The notes under the pieces: model-generated
The model's database searches: none
Seen by the model: the letters and a program-made list of their open reading frames with translations, nothing else
What the model was told of the DNA's origin: nothing
Program-made: the position numbers and the translations under genes
In this document: piece after piece, positions 36,887-43,466 of the stretch
How the letters are laid out: every line of letters starts with the position of its first letter
Numbering within the stretch: the first letter of the stretch is position 1
NCBI RefSeq assembly: GCF_000719115.1
Contig: NZ_JOEA01000006.1
Coordinates: 1 to 64,000, forward strand
DNA length: 64,000 nt
Direction: 5' to 3'
From: Lentzea albidocapillata
GTDB lineage: Bacteria > Actinomycetota > Actinomycetes > Mycobacteriales > Pseudonocardiaceae

Positions 36887-37483
36887 ATGAGCAACGGTGC
36901 TCCGGGTCGTCCGGGGTCACCTGGGGCCGGCCTGAGCGTGGTGTCGTCGAAGATCGTCGTCGCCGGTGGGTTCGGCGTCGGCAAGACGACGTTCGTCGGG
37001 TCGGTCTCCGAGATCACCCCGCTGACGACCGAGGCCGTGATGACCCAGGCATCGGTCGGAGTCGACGACCTGTCGGCGGTGCCGGACAAGGTGACCACCA
37101 CGGTGGCCATGGACTTCGGCCGGGTGTCGCTGGACAAGGACCTGATCCTGTACCTGTTCGGCACGCCCGGTCAGCACCGGTTCTGGTTCATGTGGGACGA
37201 CCTGGTCCGCGGCGCGATCGGTGCCGTCGTCATGGTCGACACCCGCAGGATCGACGAGGCGTTCGCGCCCATCGACTTCTTCGAGGACCGCGACCTGCCG
37301 TACGTGATCGCGGTGAACTGCTTCGACGGCCTGATGCACCACCGGGCGGAGGAGATCCGGGACGCGCTGACGATCTCGGCCTCGGTGCCGATAATTCCGT
37401 GCGACGCACGGAACCGGCAGTCGACGAAGCAGATCCTGATCGCACTGGTGGAGCACGCGCTGCGCCAGCCTTCGTTCGCCTAG
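36887..37483 (+). CDS. Conservon small GTPase (CvnD-like, MglA/Ras-related)
   Basis: 198 residues. P-loop VAGGFGVGKTTFVGSVSEI, switch II LFGTPGQHRFWFMWDDL, and the NKxD-like strand YVIAVNCFDG with later PIIPCDARN. In the standard order a DUF742 (CvnC) gene stands between the roadblock and GTPase genes; here the gap is only 16 nt and it is absent. GAGAGAAG precedes the ATG. Followed by a strong hairpin. Confidence 0.9.
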   Translation: MSNGAPGRPGSPGAGLSVVSSKIVVAGGFGVGKTTFVGSVSEITPLTTEAVMTQASVGVDDLSAVPDKVTTTVAMDFGRVSLDKDLILYLFGTPGQHRFWFMWDDLVRGAIGAVVMVDTRRIDEAFAPIDFFEDRDLPYVIAVNCFDGLMHHRAEEIRDALTISASVPIIPCDARNRQSTKQILIALVEHALRQPSFA

Positions 37484-37501
37484 TCATTCGCTTTCCGCGG
37501 A

Positions 37502-37534
37502 AACGGGGTCGGTGCCACGTGCACCGGTCCCGTT
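37502..37534 (+). terminator. Terminator hairpin after the GTPase gene
   Basis: AACGGGGTCGGTGC (37502-37515) pairs with GCACCGGTCCCGTT (37521-37534) over 14 bp with two G-U pairs and a 5-nt loop, 18 nt after the stop. The rest of the 322-nt gap (37535-37741) shows no gene. Confidence 0.75.
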
Positions 37535-37741
37535 CGCGTTCGGCCTTCCGGTCCATAAGAACCAGCCGCGTGTGAACAGTTATACCTCCGTCCGGCGGCG
37601 GCCTGTTCGGCGCAGGAGAACGCGGGAAATCCGGTGGTAGGGCACGTTTCCGCTCGCCAGGCCGCACGTCGGGGCCGGTGGCGGGCTGATCACCTACGAA
37701 GTCTCTTGATCGTGGCAGCGCCGCTTCACACTTGACTCTTC

Positions 37742-37769
37742 TTGTGCGTCAACGGTGCGGCGATACAGT
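37742..37769 (+). promoter_or_regulatory. Probable promoter of the snapalysin-like gene
   Basis: TTGTGC (37742-37747), 16-nt spacer, TACAGT (37764-37769), giving a leader of about 30 nt that contains AGGAGA before the GTG at 37806. Confidence 0.4.
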
Positions 37770-37805
37770 CGGGGTGCAATTACCCTGCATTGCGAGGAGA
37801 TTCCT

Positions 37806-38321
37806 GTGTCCCTGCGCAAAACAATTGCTGTGGTCGCCAGTGCTGCCGCCCTCTCGGTCGGTCTCATCGGCACCGCGGAAGCCGCGCCCCGCATCGTCAC
37901 CTACAACTCCAGCAACACCGGTGAGTTCCAGGCCGCGATCGACAAGGGCGCCCAGGTGTGGAACACCAGCGTCGCGAACGTCGTGCTGCGCAAGGTGACC
38001 GGCGCCGCGAACATCACCGTGCGCGTCGACAACCAGTGGCCCCGCGCCTACGTGACGAGCCTCGGCCGTGGCAGCTGGGTCATGGGCCGCCAAGCGGTCA
38101 ACGAGGGCCACGACACCGTGCGCATCTCGTCGCACGAGTTCGGGCACCTGCTCGGCCTGCCCGACCGCCGGACGGGGCTGTGCACCGACCTGATGTCCGG
38201 TGCCAGCGCCGGCACGTCGTGCAAGAACCCCAACCCGAACACCAGGGAGAAGGCAGAGGTCGAGGCGAACTTCCGTTCGATGGTGACCGTCCAGCCGACT
38301 ACCTTCGCGGACGCCGCCTAA
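37806..38321 (+). CDS. Secreted snapalysin-like (M7) zinc metalloprotease
   Basis: 171 residues. Signal peptide MSLRKTIAVVASAAALSVGLIGTAEA, cleaved near AEA-AP. The catalytic zinc motif HEFGHLLGLPD (HExxHxxGxxD) at ~res 110 is that of snapalysins, the smallest metzincin-like proteases, and is followed by the Met-turn-like DLMSGAS. Two Cys (GLCTDLM and TSCKN) could form a disulfide. The mature part is about 145 residues and seems complete. GTG start with AGGAGA 7 nt upstream. Confidence 0.88.
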   Translation: MSLRKTIAVVASAAALSVGLIGTAEAAPRIVTYNSSNTGEFQAAIDKGAQVWNTSVANVVLRKVTGAANITVRVDNQWPRAYVTSLGRGSWVMGRQAVNEGHDTVRISSHEFGHLLGLPDRRTGLCTDLMSGASAGTSCKNPNPNTREKAEVEANFRSMVTVQPTTFADAA

Positions 38322-38364
38322 GCGGCGGGTGGGTGGTTGTGGTCTCCCTGACGGCCACAACCAC

Positions 38365-40197
38365 TCACGGCGAGACCACCAGGTCCACGCCCAGAGCCTG
38401 CAGCTCGTCCGGATCGCCCGGCCCGCCGATCACGTGCACGCCGGCCGACCGCAGCAGTGGCACCATCAGAGCAAGGCCCTGGCGCGCCAGGCGTTCCGAC
38501 GGCGGCCGTGCCAGCCGGACACCCCACACCGGAGAGCGGTCCACAGTGGACAGCCCGGCGAACCCGCCGCCGAACTCGTGCAGCAGGACGTGCACGCCCA
38601 TGTCGTGCAGCACTTCGAGGTTCTCCTCGCCGTCGGGCATCGACCTGACGTCCAGCGCCAGGAACAACGACGAGGCCGCGAACGAACTGGCCCGCAACGT
38701 CGACCGCACGTGTGCCGTGAGATCCGGATCCCGCGACTGGTCCCTGGACAACCGGATCAGCACCGGCTCGCCGCGCGAGCACGCGTCCCGCAGCACCAGC
38801 TGCCCGAGCCGGGACGCCAGTCCGAGGGCGTCGGCGTAGGCCACGACGTCGTCGTGCCGGGTGGCACCCCAGCGCACGGACGCCTCCACGAAGGCCGGCG
38901 GTCCCGAAACCCACGACACCGGCGCGTACTCCACGGAGATCTCGCCGTTCTCGAAGGCACCGGGCATCGCCGCGATGCGCGCGAATCTCGCCCGGTCGGC
39001 GGCGTCGGCCTCGTGGTCGTAGATGCCCCACTGCCGCTTGCCGCCGGTCTCGGCTCTGCGCAACGTCGAATGTGCGCGCCGCAGCACGGCCGTGGGATCG
39101 ACGCCGGGGCCGGAGGTGTGCACGAAACCGATCGACGTCGACACCGCGACACCGGCGCCCTCCAGGTACACGGGCTCGGAGAGTTCCTCGTCGATCATCG
39201 TCGCCAGCGCCGCGACGTCGGGCGATCCATGGATCAGCACCACGAACTCGTCGCCACCGACCCGCGCCACCACCGCGTCCGGCAGCGCGACCCGCAACCG
39301 TCGCGCCACCTCGACCAGCACGGCGTCGCCCGCCGCGTAACCGAGGCCGTCGTTGACGATCGTCAGGCTGTCGACGTCCAGGTATCCCAGCGTGTACGGC
39401 TCGCCGGACGCCGTCGCGGACTCCAGCTTGTCGGTGAACGACGCCCGGTTCGGCAGCCCGGTCAGCAGGTCCGTCAGCGACTGGTGCCGCAGCCACTCCT
39501 GGAGCATGCGCTGCTCGGTGACGTCCTCGATCAGCGCGACGTGGAACTTCGGCAACCCGTCCGATCCGCGCAGCACGGACAGGACGACGTTCGCCCACAC
39601 CGTGTCCCCGTTGCCCCGGGCCAGTTCCCACTCGCGCCGATCGGTGTCCACAGAGGACGCGAGCAGCCGGTGGCAGGCCGCGGCCAGCGCGGTCGCGTCC
39701 GGCTCGGCGAACAGTTCCTTGGGCATCTCCTCGTGGCCGAGGATGGTGGCCAGCGCCTCGTTCGCCTCCACGACCGCGCCCTGCAGGTCGAAGATCGCGA
39801 TGCCCACCGCCGTCGTCGCGAAGACCTGGGCGAACCGGGCCTCGCTGTCGTGCAGGTCGCGCTGCGCGTCCTCGACGGCCTTCAGCAGCGAGTTCTTGAC
39901 CTTCTCCTGCTCGGCGAACAACTGGTCGCGCGTCGCTCGCACGTAGCCCGACGCCAGCGCGCCGAGCACCTCGGGCGAGAACTCCTCGCCGAGCACCTCC
40001 AGCGTGCGGCGCAACGAGTCGGGTCCGGTGAAACTCTTGCGCACCAGCCATTCGCCGATGGCCACCGCCGCCTGCCCAGCACGCAGCCGGGCGGCGTGCT
40101 CGTCGAGGTGCTGCGTCAGCTTCCGCCGCGACATCGGCGAGTACGCGCTCTCGATCAGAACAGCCGCCCAGCGCTGTGCGAGGGGCGAGGCGGACAT
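38365..40197 (-). CDS. PAS-GGDEF protein with degenerate EAL domain
   Basis: 610 residues. N-terminal helical region (~1-110), PAS domain (~115-245: EARFAQVFATTAVGIAIFDLQG, VALIEDVTEQ), GGDEF domain with intact RVGGDEFVVL (~310) but no RxxD inhibitory site in register, then an EAL-like domain (~400-608). In that domain EAL reads EAS (FVEASVRW), DDFG reads HEFG (LLHEFGGGFAGLSTV) and the substrate Asn region is changed, so it is probably not a phosphodiesterase. Predicted soluble. The ATG overlaps the methyltransferase stop (TGATG), so the two are coupled. Confidence 0.87.
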   Translation of the reverse strand: MSASPLAQRWAAVLIESAYSPMSRRKLTQHLDEHAARLRAGQAAVAIGEWLVRKSFTGPDSLRRTLEVLGEEFSPEVLGALASGYVRATRDQLFAEQEKVKNSLLKAVEDAQRDLHDSEARFAQVFATTAVGIAIFDLQGAVVEANEALATILGHEEMPKELFAEPDATALAAACHRLLASSVDTDRREWELARGNGDTVWANVVLSVLRGSDGLPKFHVALIEDVTEQRMLQEWLRHQSLTDLLTGLPNRASFTDKLESATASGEPYTLGYLDVDSLTIVNDGLGYAAGDAVLVEVARRLRVALPDAVVARVGGDEFVVLIHGSPDVAALATMIDEELSEPVYLEGAGVAVSTSIGFVHTSGPGVDPTAVLRRAHSTLRRAETGGKRQWGIYDHEADAADRARFARIAAMPGAFENGEISVEYAPVSWVSGPPAFVEASVRWGATRHDDVVAYADALGLASRLGQLVLRDACSRGEPVLIRLSRDQSRDPDLTAHVRSTLRASSFAASSLFLALDVRSMPDGEENLEVLHDMGVHVLLHEFGGGFAGLSTVDRSPVWGVRLARPPSERLARQGLALMVPLLRSAGVHVIGGPGDPDELQALGVDLVVSP

Positions 40198-40997
40198 CAG
40201 GGCTTGCGACCCACCGCCGCGTAGATGTTCGCCTTCGACGGCTCGTCCCCGACGTCCTCGGGGGTCTCCGGCCGCCACTGCGGCGTGAACACGATGCCGG
40301 GCTCGACGATCTCCGTGCCCGCCAGCATGTCCGCGACCTGGGCCTTGGTGCGGGGCGTGATCGGCTCCGCGGTCTTCGCGAAGATCTCCTTACCCGCCGC
40401 CATGGCCGCCGGCATGCTGTCCGCGGTGAAGTGCGACAGCGCCAGGTACGACCCGGACGGGAGAGAATCCACGTAACGGGACAGCACGCCCCACGGGTCG
40501 TCCGAGTCGGGGATGAACTGCAGGACACCGACGACCAGAAGCCCGATCGGCTGGGAGAAGTCGAGGTGCTGCGCGGCCTGCGCCACGACCTTCTCCGGTT
40601 CGCGCAGATCCGCCAGCAGCGCCGTCACGTTCGGCTCGCCCGCCAGCATCAGCTCGGCGTGCGTGATCGCGACCGGCTCGAAGTCGACGTACACAACCTT
40701 GGACTCGGGCGAGACCTCGTGCGCCACCTCGTGGACGTTGCCGACGGTCGGGATGCCCGAACCGAGGTCGAGGAACTGCCGGATGCCGAGATCCGCCAGT
40801 TCCAGTACCGCGCGGCGCAGGTAGGCGCGGTTGAGCCGCGCCATGCCCCGTACCGGAAGGACCTTGATCAGGGCTTCCGCCGTCGCGCGGTCCGCCTCGA
40901 AGTTGTGCCCGCCGCCGAGCAGGTAGTCGTAGATCCGGGCGGAACTCGGGACGTCGACATTGACACCTTCCGGGACCCAGCTGACTCGATCGACCAC
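40197..40997 (-). CDS. DUF574 SAM-dependent methyltransferase
   Basis: 266 residues. PF04672-type pattern: SSARIYDYLLGGGHNFEADR near the N-terminus, the SAM loop FLDLGSGIPTVGNVHEVA, VVYVDFEPVAITHAE, and LLVVGVLQFIPDSDDP. This family is expanded in actinobacteria, substrates unknown. GTG start; 99 nt separate it from the next upstream gene. Co-translated with the GGDEF gene. Confidence 0.88.
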   Translation of the reverse strand: MVDRVSWVPEGVNVDVPSSARIYDYLLGGGHNFEADRATAEALIKVLPVRGMARLNRAYLRRAVLELADLGIRQFLDLGSGIPTVGNVHEVAHEVSPESKVVYVDFEPVAITHAELMLAGEPNVTALLADLREPEKVVAQAAQHLDFSQPIGLLVVGVLQFIPDSDDPWGVLSRYVDSLPSGSYLALSHFTADSMPAAMAAGKEIFAKTAEPITPRTKAQVADMLAGTEIVEPGIVFTPQWRPETPEDVGDEPSKANIYAAVGRKP

Positions 40998-41096
40998 AGC
41001 AGCACACCTCTCGCGATGCGAATTCTGAGCATCGACAACCCTACTGGCCGCAGATGTGGGCCGAACGAATGAATTACCCGTTCACACGAATGTGAG

Positions 41097-41540
41097 TCAG
41101 AGGATGAACCAATCGGTGCAACCACTTGCGAACCGGAACTTCACCGGTCCTCGTGGTGCGACCCCCATGACGAACATCCCCAGCTCGTCGACCGCCGCGG
41201 TCTCGTGGTCGCCGTTCGGCGTCACCAGCGTGACCGGTCCGGTCGCCGGCATCAGCTGACCGGTGACCCCCGCCGCGGACACCTCGACCTGCAGCATCAC
41301 GCCGTCCGCGTCGAACACCAGCTGCCGCGCCGTGGCCGTCGACCGGGCACGGGCGAACAGCGTGTCGTCCAGCACCGAGTCGTACGACGTGATGAGCAGC
41401 AGCTCCTCGTCGATGTTCCGCCAGGTGAACGCGGCCTTCGCGGCCTCCACGAACTCCGGCGGGACGTCGTCCTGGGGTGTGCTCAACGCGTCACGCAAGG
41501 CATCGAGCAGTACTTCGTCACTGTCCCATTCGTGCCGCAC
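41097..41540 (-). CDS. Small acidic protein following the sigma factor, unknown function
   Basis: 147 residues from GTG 41540, supported by AGGAGG 8 nt upstream. The N-terminal half is helical and acidic (DSDEVLLDALRDALSTPQDDVPPEFVEAAKAAF). The C-terminal half is beta-rich (ARQLVFDADGVMLQVEVSAAGVTGQLMP..GPVKFRFASG). Gene start lies inside the sigma gene, a 23-nt overlap, an arrangement seen for anti-sigma partners. There is no zinc-finger anti-sigma motif and no membrane segment. Role as sigma partner is inference. Confidence 0.75.
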   Translation of the reverse strand: MRHEWDSDEVLLDALRDALSTPQDDVPPEFVEAAKAAFTWRNIDEELLLITSYDSVLDDTLFARARSTATARQLVFDADGVMLQVEVSAAGVTGQLMPATGPVTLVTPNGDHETAAVDELGMFVMGVAPRGPVKFRFASGCTDWFIL

Positions 41541-42135
41541 CCAGCACACCTCCTCTCTTCGCCGGCGAGCCCAGGAAGGCCGAGATCGCAGGGGTCTTCC
41601 GCAACTTCTCCAGGCAACGTATCCGCGTCGGGCCGATGCTGCCGACCGGCATCGCGAGCTCTTCGCTCACGACCTGGTAGCTCGGCGGCGGGTCCGTCAT
41701 CAGCTTCTGCAGCAACCGCTTGCACTGGTCCGTGAGCTCGGCGAACCCGTCGCGCAACGCCTGCCGCCGTTCCACCGCCAGCAGGTCCGCCTCCACGTCC
41801 GCGTCCGCCTGCTCCGCCTCCAGCGCGTCGGATTCGGACAACGGGTCGTAGAGGTGCGTCCGCTGCTGCACACGCAGCACGCGCAGGCATTCGTTGCGGG
41901 TGGTCGTCATGATCCAGCCCGGCAGTGCCTCCGGCTCGCGCAGTCGTCCGATCTGCTCCACGAGCCGAAGCCACAGCGTCTGGTTCACGTCGGCCGCATC
42001 CGAAGGGCGCAGCCGGTGCTTGTAGATCACCGACACCACCAGCGGCGTGTAACGGTCCACGATCTCGTTCCACGCCGACTGATCGCCCTCGGCCGCCGCG
42101 CTCACCAGCGCGGCGATCGGGGATGCAGAACTCAC
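41518..42135 (-). CDS. ECF-like RNA polymerase sigma factor
   Basis: 205 residues. Sigma2 region: AWNEIVDRYTPLVVSVIYKHRLRPSDAADVNQTLWLRLVEQIGRLREPEALPGWIMTTTRNECLRVLR. Sigma4 region: CKRLLQKLMTDPPPSYQVVSEELAMPVGSIGPTRIRCLEKLR. This group of ECF-like factors is often found next to CHAT or S8 protease genes in actinobacteria, to my knowledge. GTG start 54 nt after the protease stop. Overlapped at its 3' end by the next gene. Confidence 0.9.
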   Translation of the reverse strand: MSSASPIAALVSAAAEGDQSAWNEIVDRYTPLVVSVIYKHRLRPSDAADVNQTLWLRLVEQIGRLREPEALPGWIMTTTRNECLRVLRVQQRTHLYDPLSESDALEAEQADADVEADLLAVERRQALRDGFAELTDQCKRLLQKLMTDPPPSYQVVSEELAMPVGSIGPTRIRCLEKLRKTPAISAFLGSPAKRGGVLGAARMGQ

Positions 42136-42189
42136 GTCGACTCCTTGCGGTCACAACTGGCGGAGGCCGAGGTTGCCTCCCAGATACAA

Positions 42190-43389
42190 CTATTTGACGA
42201 AAACTCCGTAACCGGAGTGGAACTCCGGCCCGGTCAGCAGTTTGTCACGCGCCTGACGTGCGTCGATGCCGTCCGAGACCATGGTGGCGGCGATCCGGCC
42301 GGTGACCAGGGGAGCGGCGAACGACGTGCCGTACCAGTACGCCCACAGCGCGAACGGCGTAGCCGCGGCCTCGCCCGGCAGCTGCCACTCGCCCTTGAGG
42401 TAGGTCGAGGCCCGGTTGCCGATCGCGCACGCGTCGACCCAGTGGCCCCAGTTCGAGTAGAAGGCGGGACCGATCGAACCGTCCCGTTCCTGCTGGGCGG
42501 CGGCGACGGCGGTGACCCCGCACAGCGCGGCGGGCCAGCTCGGCCGCTGCGTGCCCTGGTTGCCGGCGGAGGCGACCACGACGATGTCGGCGGGCAGCGC
42601 CTCGATGGTGCGCCGCAACGGTTCGGAGGCCACGTCGTCCGCGGTGAAGCAGCCGAGCGACAGGTTCAGCAGGTTGATCTTGTGCTGGCCCAGCTCGGTG
42701 ATCTTGCGGCAGATCCGTTCCTCGTCGCCGAAGCCGTTCGGGTCGAGGCCGATCTCCGGGTCGAAGGTGACGCCGGGCGCCGCGTTCTGGATGACGCCCG
42801 CGACGAACGTGCCGTGCCCGCCCTGCAGCGCGAAGTTGTCGCCGTTGCTGTAGGCGGCGTCGACGTCGTCGGCCTCCTTGGCGTAGCGGCCGTCGAACCA
42901 CTCGGAGTGCTCGCTGTCGGCGCCGGAGGAGATACCGGTGTCGATGATGCCGACGCGGACGTCCTTGAGGCGCTCGTCGAACTTCGGCGCCGAGACCGGG
43001 TCGGCCGGGTAGGGCCGGTCGCCGGGGTTGCCCATGACGAGGCCGCCGTGACCGACGATCACATGGTGCGGCTGCACGAGCGGCACGCGCTCGTTCGGCC
43101 AGTTCCGCTGGTCGCGCAACAGGCGGACAATGCGCGGAATGTCCTCCGCGTTGTTCGGCAACGTCAATCGCGCCAAACCGGCGAATCCTTCGCCCGGCCG
43201 GGCGACGATGTTGTTTTCCCGGAGCTTTTCGACCACGCGTTGTTGGTCCTCGGCACCGACGAGCAACTGACCGGGCCGATAAAGGAATTCACGCCCGCGT
43301 TCGGCGTGGAAGCTGATGGTCTTGTCCTCGGCGATGAGCTGCAGGAAAGCTCTTTGGTAAAGCTCCGCGCTTTCTGGCGTTTTCGACAC
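42190..43389 (-). CDS. Cytoplasmic S8 (subtilisin-like) serine protease
   Basis: 399 residues. Catalytic Asp150 (VGIIDTGIS), His192 (GGHGTFVAG), oxyanion Asn277 (ASAGNQG) and Ser356 (GTSFAAPLV). Residues ~28-130 resemble an inhibitory prodomain (YRPGQLLVGAEDQQRVVEKLRENN). No signal peptide, membrane anchor or sorting signal is present, so it should act inside the cell. Start taken at GTG 43389; TTG 43440 and GTG 43392 are in frame. First gene of the leftward run, divergent from the CHAT gene. Confidence 0.9.
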   Translation of the reverse strand: MSKTPESAELYQRAFLQLIAEDKTISFHAERGREFLYRPGQLLVGAEDQQRVVEKLRENNIVARPGEGFAGLARLTLPNNAEDIPRIVRLLRDQRNWPNERVPLVQPHHVIVGHGGLVMGNPGDRPYPADPVSAPKFDERLKDVRVGIIDTGISSGADSEHSEWFDGRYAKEADDVDAAYSNGDNFALQGGHGTFVAGVIQNAAPGVTFDPEIGLDPNGFGDEERICRKITELGQHKINLLNLSLGCFTADDVASEPLRRTIEALPADIVVVASAGNQGTQRPSWPAALCGVTAVAAAQQERDGSIGPAFYSNWGHWVDACAIGNRASTYLKGEWQLPGEAAATPFALWAYWYGTSFAAPLVTGRIAATMVSDGIDARQARDKLLTGPEFHSGYGVFVK

Positions 43390-43429
43390 CACGGCCTCAC
43401 TAAAGCAGCGTTGACGGGCACCCCGACCG

Positions 43430-43460
43430 AGCTTGATCAAGCTACCACAGCGGATAAAGT
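43430..43460 (+). promoter_or_regulatory. Palindromic operator and leaderless promoter of the CHAT gene
   Basis: AGCTTGATCAAGCT (43430-43443) is a perfect 14-bp palindrome near the middle of the 77-nt divergent gap. Its right half overlaps a -35-like TTGATC (43433-43438), followed after 16 nt by TAAAGT (43455-43460), which ends 6 nt before the CHAT GTG. A regulator bound there could control both directions. Confidence 0.55.
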
Positions 43461-43466
43461 GTCGCC

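Noticed and set aside
38329..40224. A 631-codon + strand frame opposite the GGDEF gene
   Set aside because: Arg/His/Gln-rich shadow; PAS and GGDEF motifs are on the minus strand.
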